From: Aristolochia californica
Lineage: Eukaryota; Streptophyta; Magnoliopsida; Piperales; Aristolochiaceae
Assembly: GCA_029961685.1 (NCBI GenBank)
Contig: JARWKL010000001.1
Coordinates: 51,610,062 to 51,674,061 of the forward strand
Length of the DNA: 64,000 nt
Reading direction: 5' to 3'
In this document: positions 35,224 through 46,316 of the stretch, in pieces
How positions within the stretch are numbered: the stretch's first letter is position 1
How the letters are laid out: each line of letters opens with the position of its first letter
Made by a program: the position numbers and the translations under genes
The notes under the pieces: generated by a model
The model's database searches: none
What the model saw: the letters and a program-made list of their open reading frames with translations, nothing else
What the model was told of the DNA's origin: nothing

Positions 35224-35719
35224 TGCTATCAAAACAAGGATTTTATGGTTGTAAAGCAGAGCTGCTAATAGGTGGGAGAAAATTTTCAGCCATTAAAGGA
35301 GGTAAAGTGCTATGAATTCGAGAAGTCCTGTTGAATCTCAATTTGAATATCCCTTAGTTTCTAATTTAATTGGTTCTCTAATCCCATGAAACCCTAATTT
35401 GGGGTTTGGATTTTTTAGAAAGTTTTCCTTGTTCATGGTATTTAGGATTACTTCCTTAATCAACAACTCACCAATTTGTATCCATAGATGGGTCCCAAAC
35501 AAAAGTTCAGGCCACTAGTATATCTACTCTATCACCTTCTTTTTCACTTTTTAATGTCTTGTTTGTTCCTTTGTTTCTTCTAAGTCTCATGTCTATTACC
35601 CAGTTGATAAAAAACCTAAACTATTCTATAACATCTTTTTCCTTCATATTGTATTTTCCAGGACATTGAGAAAAATGGGTGATTGGTGGCAGCCATGAGA
35701 GAGCCATATTTACTTTATG

Positions 35720-36646
35720 GATCCCACAACCTTGGCAACTATAGCTACTACCAATAAAAATGCACAACAGTGGCACAACCAATTGGTTGTCCCTCCCTCT
35801 TTATAAAAGTTGAAATCATTAGTTCCATCTCTTAGCTCACTTTCCCAATTGTCATGTGAATTTTGTGAGCATGGGAAACATCACAAGTCTACTTTTTAGC
35901 TTAGGCAAAATAATATATCTACTAGTCTTTTAGTTTTAGTTCAAGCTAATGTTTGGGGATTTATAAATGTCCCAAATATTTTCCAATCTAAGTATTTTGT
36001 TATTTTTGTGGATGATCATACGAGAATTACTTGGTTATATTTTATGAAAGATAAAACCGAATTATTTAACATCTTTAATTTGTTTTGTGCCATGGTAGAA
36101 ACTTAGTTTAAGAAAAAATTCAGATTTTTCGGTCAGATAATGGCAAAGAGAATTTTTCTTCCTATTTTCAAACCCTATATCAACAAAAGGGTATATATCC
36201 CAACAAAATGGTATGTTCGAAAGAAAAAATTGACATATTGTTGAAGTAAGCAGAACAATTATACTTGCTATGAATGTCCCTCAATTTTATTGGTCATATG
36301 TGGTTCTCACAGCTTGTTTTTTAAGTAACCGCATGCCCTCTAATATTCTACATGGCCAAACCCATTTTTCCAAGTTGTTCATTGACTCATCATCTTTTCT
36401 GTTGGCACCTTGAGTTTTTGGTTGCCCTCATTTCTTCATAATTTGGGTCCCAACCGAAATAAATTTACTACCAAGACAATTAAGTGTGTCTTTTTAGGGT
36501 ATTCCAAATGTCAGAATGGGTATGCATGTTATTCACCAGTTATAAGACAGCAAAAGCCAAACATTAGTTTCAACTAATGTAACATTCTTTGAAGATGAAC
36601 CATATTTTTCGGCTAGTTCTCATCCCAATTTACACCATCTGTAGGG
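35720..36646 (+). pseudogene. Copia IV gag-pre-integrase / integrase remnant
   Basis: Broken plus-strand frames read CEHGKHHKSTF, QANVWGFINVPNIFQSKYFVIFVDDHTRITWLYF, then a shifted RSDNGKE-like region (Gln for Arg-Ser after a frameshift) and WSYVVLTACFLSNR-like sequence. The first catalytic Asp is Asn (ANVWG). Several stops and frameshifts. Confidence 0.66.
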
Positions 36647-37090
36647 ATGCCTAAGCCTACTGTGCCAGTGGATCACCAACTTCAACATGATGAGCAACCA
36701 CATGAGATTCCTCTCTCTCCAACTGTCAACCATCCACCTATGGAGCCTTTTGATGTCCCTGAGCTAATTTCTCCTCACCCTTCTCCAATCCAATTTGGAC
36801 CACCTTATAACACCAGACTTATTGCCCTTCATAAAGAACCTTGTACTACTACTCTTAGACCCACACCCACCTCTCATCCCATCTCCAATTATGTATCCAC
36901 TCATCGGTTGTCTCCCAATTGTATTTATTTTTTGTCTACAATATAATCTTCCCATATTCCTAAAAGTTACACAAAGGCTTTCGTTGATCCAAGGTGCAAA
37001 GCGGGATGGATGAAGAGATATGAGGCATGTAAAAAACATGTACTTGGGACTTGACATCTCTTCCATCAACAAAAAGGTGGTTGATTGCAA
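36647..37090 (+). pseudogene. Copia IV integrase-RT linker and RT N-terminus
   Basis: A 99-residue open stretch (36647-36946) is the proline-rich linker typical of copia pol (PPMEPFDVPELISPHPSPI, HPISNYVSTHRLSP). It is followed by a broken RT start (FVDPRCKAGWMKRYEA). RT stops at the solo LTR insertion at 37095. Confidence 0.66.
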
Positions 37091-37094
37091 CTAG

Positions 37095-38575
37095 TGTTGA
37101 CCATAGGTTGACTCCCTTATTATTTTTTATGATAAAAAAAACTTAATAGAATTGACAATTTGCAAAACTAAGTATTTCAAATACTGTACCTTCAAGAGTC
37201 AATGCATCTCAAGCTTCAAAACGATCAAACTTATTCAAGACCTCAAGCAAGACCTCAAGCAACATTGAAGGACGTGTCTTCAAGAAGCACCCACAAAGAA
37301 GAAGACAATGAGAAGACTAGAGTTTAAGTGTAAAAGTCATATGTCAAAACTCAGTCACAATTTGTAAGAGAGTTTTCCTAACTCCCTTCTTAAAGTACAA
37401 CGGTGTATATGGAGCTTTAGGACATACATTGTATATAAACATGTTTAGGAAAATCATCTACAACCCTTAGAACATGTTAGAGCACTTAGATAAAATCATT
37501 CTCATGCTTCAAAAGTCAACTTAGTTGATTTGGCATTGGAATGATCAATCAGCCTCTGCCAATGATCGATCATCTAGGAGTGTGTAGGCCAAGACAATAA
37601 TGCATGATCGATCAACCTTAGTCACTTGATTGATCATCCAGAATGGCCATATCCGGCTATAAAACATGATCGATCATCTTGTGAGATGATCGATCATTTC
37701 ATGTGATTTTCACTTGCCTAGATAGTATTGATTGATCATACTTGCATTGCATAGCCAAAGGGAGTTCTTATTGATCGATCATCCCTTGGTAAATCGACCA
37801 ACTTAACTTTTTAGGACCAACGGTAACATATTGACTGATCAATCCATCTATCAATAAGTCACATCCTGACACAAAAAGAGTCGTTATGATCAATTAATCA
37901 ACTTACAATGATCGATCAATCAATGGTCTGATTTTTACAAATGGGCAAAAAACGATTAGTTTAGCTTAGGAATGTTATAATTACCCCCACCAACTAGAGA
38001 AGTTAATGAGTATCTATTGGAAAAACCTTTGAGTGTTTATTATCTAACTTGAAAAACTTCTTAAAAGTGCTTTAGAGTGAAAAAGAGTCTTAACCTTGAA
38101 AAAATCACTACTCTATCCATTCCTTTCCTTGCATTGCATACTAGACAAGCTCCCTCACTCCACGTGCTACAAAAGAAGTGGAAGCTTGAATCTCTCAATG
38201 AGAAAGAAATCTCCAAGTCAAGGGTGTAAGTTTTTCTTTCTTTGATTTTACTTTGTGAAAGGTTCATATAGAACCTATTCAAATTAGATAGAAATGGCCA
38301 ACTAGAGCTAGAAACTAGCCAATCTCTTGGGAAGATTGTAATTGTAAAAAGCATGTACTGAGCTACACAAGGCTTAAAGAGAGACAAAATCTCTGTGTAA
38401 ATTTCAGCTATTAGAGCTTTGAAATAGTAGAATTCCCCAAGAAAGGGTTCTTAGGTGGTGAGTACCAATAGGGGAACATCGATAATAAAAATTCTCCTTG
38501 TCTTATCGTGTGTGAATGTTTATTTTTCATTGAATTTGTTATCAATTAATTCATGCATCGACCTCAGTAGTCACA
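37095..38575 (+). repeat. Solo LTR, ~1.48 kb, rich in GATCGATCAT
   Basis: Begins TGTTGACC and ends GTCACA, flanked by CTAG on both sides (37091-37094 and 38576-38579). It interrupts Copia IV between RT N-terminus and RNase H. No internal coding region; the unique trait is clustered GATCGATCA/TGATCGATC words between about 37540 and 37925. The length would suit a large-LTR copia lineage, but the family assignment is uncertain. Orientation is unproven, since TG...CA is symmetrical. Confidence 0.6.
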
Positions 38576-38579
38576 CTAG

Positions 38580-39017
38580 ATGGCTTTGGAGAGAATTTTC
38601 TGATATTTGAAGGAAAGTCCAGGTCAAGGATTATTGTTTAAATCCCATGGACATAATGATATTGAGGGGTTTACAAATGTTGATCGGGCAGGTTCTCCTA
38701 ATGATAAAAAGTCCACCTCTGGGTATTGTATAACTATATGTGGTAACTTGTTCAGGTGGAGAAGTAAGTAACATAATGTTGTGGTAAGGTCAAGTGTTGA
38801 GGCTGAACTTAGAGTTATGACACATGTAGTAAGTGAGCTATTATGGCTTTAATCCTTCATGATCGAGCTCAGGTTCCAAGCCTATGCAGTTTCACTATGA
38901 TAATCAAACAACCATTCATATTGCAACAACCTTGTCTTATATTTCATGAAAGAACTAAACACATTGAGATAGATTGTCATTTTGTTAGAGAAAAGTTACG
39001 AGTTGATGTTATATAAA
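38580..39017 (+). pseudogene. Copia IV RNase H remnant
   Basis: Shifted frames carry GHNDIEGFTNVDRAGSPNDKKST, VVRSSVEAELRVMTHVVSELL, HYDNQTTIHIAT and ERTKHIEIDCHFVREKLRVDV. These are the standard copia RNase H blocks, with several substitutions and frameshifts. Confidence 0.7.
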
Positions 39018-39445
39018 ATTTTCAAAGATGGTCCCAAACCCACACGACCAAGGAAGGCCCGCATAACCAAGTGTGTTGGAAGATGGGCCCAAGCCCATAA
39101 GATATGGACCCACCATGATCACACGAGCTGGTGGGACCCATCATGATCACATGAGGAGTCTTACACAATAAGAAGTCTTACAGAGCCAAAATTATTATGG
39201 AAGCAGGTCTCATAGAAGAATTTCAGTTTAAAGGTGTTTTAGTCAAGTTAGTCTTCTATTTATATTGGGTTATTTAATTATGCTAGGATTTATCTTTAAG
39301 TGTTAGAGTTTGGGTGTAATTGGAACAAAGGTAGTTTAATTGTAATTGGACTCTACTACCTTTCTCTATTATAAACAGGGTTCATGTACTATGATTACAA
39401 AAAAAAAGTCAATGAAGTATTTCTCTTTTCCATAAATTCAGTACA
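39018..39445 (+). repeat. Probable solo LTR related to families II and V
   Basis: CCCAAACCCACACGACCAAG matches the family V LTR at 61050; GAGCTGGTGGGACCCA matches the Copia II LTR; it ends ATTCAGTACA. It sits between Copia IV RNase H and its polypurine tract. Ends are approximate and no target duplication was confirmed. Confidence 0.5.
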
Positions 39446-39529
39446 TACCCTCCAAGAATTAACTAGGATCCCTCTCAAACCTATGGCCCAAGTTGAGATT
39501 TGATATTTTTTTTCACCAACTTGAGAGAG

Positions 39530-39614
39530 TGTTAAAGAAGTATGAGTGGCATAGGGTATACTTTTGTAAAAAAATTGAGTTCATTTCTTTCTTTAATGTA
39601 CTAGGGCTTCTAGT
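39530..39614 (+). repeat. Copia IV 3' LTR, left part
   Basis: Starts TGTTAAAGAAGTATG like the 5' LTR and is broken at the hAT-like element; the rest is 42087-42280. Confidence 0.72.
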
Positions 39615-40150
39615 TAGGGGTGGCATCGAACCGAGCGGGTTCGCGAGCCGCTCGAGCTCGGCTCGGTTCCGACTTGATTCGATTCGATTTTTTTCGGGAT
39701 CTTGAACCGAGTTCGAGATCAGACGATGCTCCTTTAAGTTATCGAGTTGAGCTCGAACGAACCATGGTTCGGTTCGAAAGCTCACAAGCCGGCTCTTTAA
39801 CTTAACGAGACCCAACAGGCAAGAGCCGGGATCGGGACGGGATGTCTCCAAGTTTCGACTCATAGAGTCAAAACTCATCACTGATTCACCCCATCCAGGT
39901 AAGCACGTTTTGGCTTCCCTCTAGTTAGGCTTTTATAAGCCTTCCTCTCATGTCATTCTCCTCATTTCACCTACGTGGGACTAATAAACTTCTAGTGAAT
40001 AGAGGAATGAATAAAGAAAAGGAAAATGAATGGAATAAAGAAAAAATAATGGAAGAAAAAACGAAAAAAATGGGAGAATAAGGATAAAAAAGGAAAAGGA
40101 AAAAAATGGAGGAGAAGAGTGAAAGAAAAAATAACAAATAAAAAATTTAA

Positions 40151-40192
<42 letters not shown>

Positions 40193-42078
40193 AAAATGAA
40201 TTAAAATTATAATTAATGTGAAAATGGGGAAATAAATATAAAATATTTTATAAAAATATAAAAAAGGGAAGAAAAAAAGGAAAAGGAAAAATATGGAGGA
40301 GAAGAGTGAAGGAAAAATATATGTATATATTTAAAAAATTAAAATTATAATTAATTTGAAAAAAGAGGAAATAAATATAAACAATTTTATAAAAATATAA
40401 AGAAAAAATAAGGGAAGAAAAAAAAGGAAAATGAAAAAAATGGAGATGAGTGAAGGAAAAAATTAAAATATATATTTAAAATTTTAAAATGAAATAAAAA
40501 TATAATTAAAGTGAAAATTCAGGAAAATAAATATAAACTATTTTATAAAAAAAATTTATACTTGAGAAATATATTGTTAATATTTTCTTGTACAATTGAG
40601 CCATGTTCTTAAATCATTATACTTAAATCTTGTTCTCAATTTGACAGTTTCTCTTGTTCATAACTTAATGTATTTCAAGTTTTTGTGATTTGTGAGGGCC
40701 GAAAGGTCGAAACCAGATGAAAATAGAGAGCAGTAGGTAAACGAGATGAACTTGATCCTATTAATTGAGACTCAATTATTAACATGTATTTTTAAATAAA
40801 TAAGACTCATCTAGAATACGCTTTCATTTTAATTGACCCATCACAAAGATAAATTTCATGACATACAAAATAATTTGTAGTATTGGTAATAAAAAAATTA
40901 TTAAAAACGAAGCCATATTATTGGTTTTTTCAAGAAATGTTGATTAGACATTTTTAGTAGAAATACGTTTCTAGGGACCATTAGTGCCTCATGTTTTTTG
41001 GAAATATTTTTCTAATTGGAAATTCTTATTAAAAAAATCATATAGTTTTCTAAGTAAGATTTTCTTACCAAGATGGGTTAGAAAACCGTATAGAAATTTT
41101 TTGAATAAGTATTTGATAGCTGATGCTGTAATACTTTTAGCATGAGGCAATTTTCATAGCAATTTTGTGTTTGACATTTTATCTCATTAAAAATTCATTG
41201 ATAAGTATAGTAATATATTAGATTGATTATTAAATTTTATTTATTTCCCTGGAGAAAGCAATAAGAGGTCCATTAACTTTCCTAATAAAATTTTAAAATA
41301 TTTGTTTTAATTTTCTATTAAGTCACTAATAGTAATAGGATTTTATTTAAAGTTTTTTTTTTTGGAAATATGTATCCTAGGAAAAACATTTCTAGTTTTT
41401 CCTAGAATATAAATTTTCAACTAGGGGCACTAAGGAGGCCATAGTAAATTTATGGCCAGATTCAGAAATTACAAATTAAGCTAGACAATATTTTGGGTAA
41501 AAAAAAATTAATTTTGGTTCGTTCTAGTCCATTATCGAGATTTAATCCCGAACTTCCCTATCATTCTTTTTTTTAAATGTATACATAATTTTATATATAA
41601 TTTATTTAACATATATTTTATGCAGAGTATTAAATGTTAGTTGAAGCTCGAACTCGAGTAAAATTATTAGGCTCGAGCTCGAGTTCGAAATATTTAAATC
41701 AAGCTCGGCTCAAACATAGGAAGGTTCAGGTTCGGCTCGATTCGATGTCATCCTGATGCCCAATTTTAAGTAGAGGTCATGCCCAATTTTATGTAAAGTG
41801 TATGCATAATTTTATATATAATTTATTTTATATGTATTTTTTGAAAAGTTTTAAATATATGTTAGAGCTCAAACTCGAGACATGTATTTTTTGAAAAGTT
41901 TTAAATGAATGTTGAAGCTCGAGTTCGACTCGAACTCGGTTAAAATTATTGGGCTCGAACTCGATAACAATTTTAGGCTTGAGGCTAGGCTCGGCTCGAG
42001 TTCGAGTTCGAAATGTTTAAATCAAGCTCGGCTCAAACATAGGCAGGTTCGGGTTCGACTCAGCTCGATGTCACCCTA
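39615..42078. mobile_element. hAT-like non-autonomous DNA transposon, 2.46 kb
   Basis: Terminal inverted repeats TAGGGGTGGCATCGA and (reverse complement of the right end) TAGGGTGACATCGA. A perfect 8-bp target duplication CTTCTAGT (39607-39614 and 42079-42086) is the hAT hallmark. No transposase frame is present. Subterminal regions are dense in CGAGCTCG/TTCGAACTCG words. The middle has AT-rich tandem repeats and (AT)n at about 40155-40187. Confidence 0.8.
40090..40560. repeat. Degenerate tandem repeats inside the hAT-like element
   Basis: Three copies of an A-rich block starting GGAAAAGGAAAAAAATGGAG at about 40091, 40278 and 40424, each followed by AAAATTATAATTAA and AAATATAAA. Spacings are about 187 and 146 bp. 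Confidence 0.6.
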
Positions 42079-42086
42079 CTTCTAGT

Positions 42087-42280
42087 CCTCTCATCTACAA
42101 ATAATAAAAGTGGAGAGCTCTAGACATGCTCTTTTCTTCCCTCAAAGAAACCCTAGTTCCTCTCTTAAGCTCATCCCCACTTTCTTGTTTCCTTTGCTCT
42201 CTCTTCTCTCTTTGACTTCTTCTCTTCGCTTCTTCTTCTAAACCCTAGGCCTTTAATGATGAAAACCCTATAATCTAACA
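42087..42280 (+). repeat. Copia IV 3' LTR, right part
   Basis: Continues from the hAT target duplication; matches 35032-35223 and ends ATCTAACA. Confidence 0.75.
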
Positions 42281-44500
42281 AAAGAAAAAAAATTCCCATA
42301 TACTTTTTCTTATACTTCATGACTAGCACAAACACATCCATGATTCAAAGATTAAAGTTGTGTTTAGAACATAGAAAGTGCTGAGAAAAGAAAAGAAAGA
42401 CAAGAGAAAGAGAAAAGGAGGAAAAAAAAGAAAAGAAAATATGTTTCTTCTCTCTAGTTTGGATGCCTATGAAAAACGAGAGAAAAAATAGAAGCGAGAT
42501 ATAGTTTTTTCTCATTTGGATGTATAAAAAAATTGGAAAAGAAAAAATTAGTAATATTTTTAAAATTTTGATGATTAAAATCTTCTCTCTTATTTCTTTT
42601 TCTTCTTTTCTTTCCAAATTACATTTTTTAGAGATAATCCATTAAGAAAGAGATAAAGTAATTTTCTCTTATATTTATTTTCTTTTAAAAAATTGTGCAG
42701 TCAAACACTAGAAAAAGACTTTTTCTCCCTTTTTCTTTTATTTTATTTTCTTTTTTGTGGTTTCCAAACATGCCCCTAGAAAAGTTATATAAAACAGGAA
42801 AATTTTTGCTTTGAATGATTTAAATTTTTTGTTTAAGTAATCTAAGATTGATTGGTCTTAATTGTATATTTGGGCATCAGTGATTGAGTTATAAAGAAAA
42901 ATCCTTTGCTAATATAAGCTTTTCATAGTGTAAATTTTCTTTTATGCTTCTCCCATAGAGTGGGCCACAAATGCCCGACCACATTAAATTTCAGTATTAT
43001 TTTTGTCTTCCTTAATTCTAATATTATTTTTGCATATCTTATTAGGTTGGCACTAATCATGGATTGTTGAACGTTCTAATGATTGCCATATAACAAGCTC
43101 TACTAGTGACCCTTGGCAAACCAGAAAGCCAAGTTCATCTGACGTAAATTGCTTAGCTTCTTCTTTGCAGATTCATTCGTAGTGTTTGTATTTTTCCAAA
43201 CTAAAAAACAGAATGCTCACAGTTCACCTGAAGACTCTTTAAAATTACAAGTGGGTATGATTTCAAAGAGAGAAACGCAGAGGCAACATTGTTGCCAGAC
43301 AGCAGAAACCACGAAAAAACAATTAGAGAATGCAGTCTTATCTTTTCCAGTGAAAGAGACCGAAACGGGGAGATCCAAAAACTTTAACAGCCAAAACCTA
43401 ATCCCATGAGGTTAGAGTTCCCAAACTATTCTTTCTTCAAAAACAATTAAACCAAGTTGCTAACCTAATCCAGACTCTCGCTTTTTTTTGTGTTCGCACC
43501 TGCTGCTATTGTAGTGATTCAAGCGCCTCTATTTGGGAATCACCACAGCTTTGAAGAAACCAAACTCAAAACACATTAAATAAGAATGCAGTCAAGTGCA
43601 ATGCCAGCTCTTAGCAGTGGATAAGCTTCATGGCCTCGCTTATTCAGCACAGTGTTTTCCCCTTCTTTTAAAGCTTCCATTTCAGACTTTGTGCAGTTTT
43701 TACTACTCAGCTTACTTGTACTGACGCACTAGTGAAACGAGTGTCGTTAGGTGACCTTCAATTGGACAAACCCAAAACTTTTAATCCTCTTCCATTTCAA
43801 CTCAGCTTCATCTTGCCAACAGCAAACTGACTCAGACGCTTTGTTTTCTTCTCCAGTAGGTGTGTCTGTAATCTTTTTTTTTTTTTGTTTTTTCTTTATT
43901 ATATGCTTGATGGATGACCAGCAGTGAGATAACCACCAGTCGCAAGCAGGGAGAAGCCCTCAAAACTCCTGCTGCTCTTCGAAATCAGTTTATACACGAT
44001 ATATCCAGATGATTTACCAGAGTTTTCGCTCTGCCCACGACTTTTTTAATCAAAATTTGAGTGCGGTTTACTTTTACTTTCTCCCTAAAAAAGTCCTTAA
44101 TCATTCGTTAACAAATTATTTGTTTGGTTTAAAAAGCTGGCAAAGATAAGGGCTTGATGGGTACATTAAAAGCATAAACTGAAAAAATGATAGTTAAAAC
44201 GTACGCATTATTGAAGAATATTATTAGTTTAAAGGGAGGGTCGGGTTTGGAATCTAAACACAGTAATTAACCTCGTCTTTCTCACCTTAGCTCGGCGAGA
44301 CTCTTAGTAAGACGATGGCTTCTCATGGCAGACGAGGCTGGAGGGTAGGAGATGGTTCGTGAGATTATAAAATTAAGGGAGGGAGGATCGCGGTGAAAAG
44401 GAGACAAGTAGAGGCGCGGGAAGATGTCGTATTAGAGGGTAGAAAAGATGTAAGCTGTCTTGGAAGAACAGAACAGGACAGGAGCAGCTGGCGGGCGGGG
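42281..44500. other. Intergenic DNA, no gene seen
   Basis: Low-complexity GA-rich and T-rich stretches (42380-42770). The frame 43149-43409 has no recognised domain. From about 44270 the G+C rises toward the S40 promoter. Confidence 0.5.
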
Positions 44501-44529
44501 CGGGAAGGAGCTCGAGATCCAAGGGCACA

Positions 44530-45053
44530 CCCCCCCCCCCCCCCCCCCCCCCCTCCCCTCACTCTTCACGTGGTCTCTTGCGGGTCTCGAAGACGTGAAT
44601 GACTAAACCGCCACGTGGCGAAAGCTCTTTCTGGGGTACACGTGTCTCTGTAAAGGTGGCTTCAAATGGACCACCTCCATTAAAGAACCAGGTCAAGGCG
44701 AGAGCAATCCATGTCGAAAAACCTTGTCTTAGCGATAAACGTCGCTTTAAATGACTTAATTGCCCTCGCCATTTCGTCGTTTAGGTTTGAAGTTTCAAAC
44801 TGACGGGAGCAAAGTTGATGTTGTGGATCAAGTAAAACAAAGTTACACTCAACTCCAATTATGCACGGCATCATTGGGTCTGCCGCGAAGGGCAATTCTG
44901 TAACTTTGTGACAGCGACGAGCGTCCAGAGGAGGAGAGAGAAAAAACACCGTGACAACCTTATCCATTTCCCTCTTTATAAAAGCATGAGAAGTAGTTCG
45001 CCACATTCATACAAAGCAGGAGCATCTGGAATCGATTTCTCCTGCAAATTGCA
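44530..45053 (+). promoter_or_regulatory. S40 gene promoter and 5' UTR with three G-boxes
   Basis: CACGTG occurs at 44567-44572, 44612-44617 (within CCACGTGGC, an ABRE-type core) and 44639-44644. A TATA box TATAAAAG lies at 44977-44984, placing the start near 45010 and a leader of about 45 bases. CTTATCC (I-box-like) is at 44959-44965. A 24-base C-run is at 44530-44553. G-boxes are bound by bZIP and bHLH factors, including ABA and dark/senescence regulators; response here is inferred. Confidence 0.62.
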
Positions 45054-45542
45054 ATGGCTGGGAAAAACTACCATTCCAATCCAGCTTTTCGTTTCTTCAC
45101 CGACGACGCGCGAAATTCAATGGTCTCCGATGCCACCCACTTCGAATTCGACGAAGCCGACCTTTGGAACTCCGGCGACACTCGCACCGAGTTCAAAAAG
45201 TGGATACCCAGTTCCCGAATTTCGAAGAAATCAGCGAAGAGGATGGAGAACGGCGATCGCACCGCGGCGTCGTCATTACCGGTAAATATTCCTGACTGGT
45301 CGAAGATTCTTCGTGAGGATTATAGAGATTCCAGGAGGAGAGATTTGGACGAAGTGGATGATGACGATGAGAGAGATGGAGACGATGGACGTCTACCCCC
45401 TCACGAGTTTCTGGCGAAGCAATTCGCCAGGACGCAAATCGCCTCTTTTTCTGTTCACGAAGGGGTCGGGAGGACATTGAAAGGCAGGGATTTGAGACGC
45501 GTGAGGAATGCGATTTGGGAGAAAACCGGTTTTGAGGATTAA
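45054..45542 (+). CDS. Senescence regulator S40 family protein (DUF584)
   Basis: A single-exon, 162-residue plant-specific protein. S40 family members are nuclear or cytoplasmic proteins induced in leaf senescence, darkness and ABA or pathogen stress; their biochemical activity is not established. Visible family marks: an N-terminal aromatic block (NPAFRFF), acidic LWNSG-type motif [11 protein letters not shown] at about 32-42, [16 protein letters not shown] near residue 79, a very acidic run [15 protein letters not shown] at about 97-111, [14 protein letters not shown] at about 114, and the highly conserved C-terminus [18 protein letters not shown]...[11 protein letters not shown]. The first ATG is used, 70 bases below the TATA box. 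There are no stops or frameshifts. Probably an active gene and the only host gene in the right half of the window. Confidence 0.92.
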   Translation: MAGKNYHSNPAFRFFTDDARNSMVSDATHFEFDEADLWNSGDTRTEFKKWIPSSRISKKSAKRMENGDRTAASSLPVNIPDWSKILREDYRDSRRRDLDEVDDDDERDGDDGRLPPHEFLAKQFARTQIASFSVHEGVGRTLKGRDLRRVRNAIWEKTGFED

Positions 45543-46279
45543 CAGAGGAATAGTTTGTTAAGAGGGGGGAAATTTTTTTTTAATTTCATTTTGACTGCTC
45601 TACAATTTTCCTTTTTTTTTTTGTGGGTTATCAGAATATAGATTCCCTGTTTTTCTATCCGTTTCTGAGAATGATCGTCTTCTGTTTCCTCGGGCCGATT
45701 CAGAGGAGAGATGATTCGCGGTTGTAATTCTAACTTAAATGATCAATGTCTTTGGATTATCATAAATATTAGCATTTTTACCTTCTTCTTTTTTCCCTGA
45801 TCTTCTTCTCTACCTGCACATATTATCTCTCACAAATCGCTGTAAACATGATAAGAAACGATCGATATTAATGATTTCTGAACCAGATAATCAGGAGGGG
45901 CATCTTGTACCGATCGTATTATCTGCAGCCAACGTGGAACTAGAGATTCAAGTGACGAAGAACGAAAATTGCAAAATCTTTTGATTCAATGATATACTCA
46001 TCTGAGTCGATCCTAAATTTCCACCTTTAGGTCCTATATAACAACTTCCGTGAAAGACCTAATAGTCGTAGGAGGTAGATACAGATTGCCAATTTCTCCC
46101 TCTTGATCACAAACCAGTTCTGGTTTAATTCAATCGCTAAAGAAATCCCAATTATGCGTATCAGTTACAAAAAGAAGACTTCTCATGCTTTTCTTCCCCC
46201 TGTTTCCTACCAGGTTCAGTGGTGTTAACAATCCCGCTTCCATTTTTCCCCTCGACAAACGGAAATAAAAAAGCAGTAA

Positions 46280-46316
<37 letters not shown>

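Larger units (their letters stand above)
34927..42280 (+). mobile_element. Copia IV: decayed plus-strand copia element
   Basis: The 5' LTR 34927-35223 and a 3' LTR split by a hAT-like insertion (39530-39614 and 42087-42280) share TGTTAAAGAAGT starts, GAAACCCTAGTTCCTCT, and TTTAATGATGAAAACC near their ends. A PBS-like TGCTATCAAAACAAGG follows the 5' LTR and a purine tract AACTTGAGAGAG precedes the 3' LTR. Flanks GAAGA and AAAGA are a one-mismatch target duplication. Gag, protease and most of RT are gone; integrase and RNase H remnants remain. Confidence 0.75.

Noticed and set aside
37540..37930. GATCGATC cluster considered as an operator or methylation island
   Set aside because: It lies inside a solo LTR in a plant genome; no regulatory system is supported by the sequence.
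44365..44602. Gly- or Pro-rich frames over the C24 tract
   Set aside because: Homopolymer artefact in the S40 promoter region.
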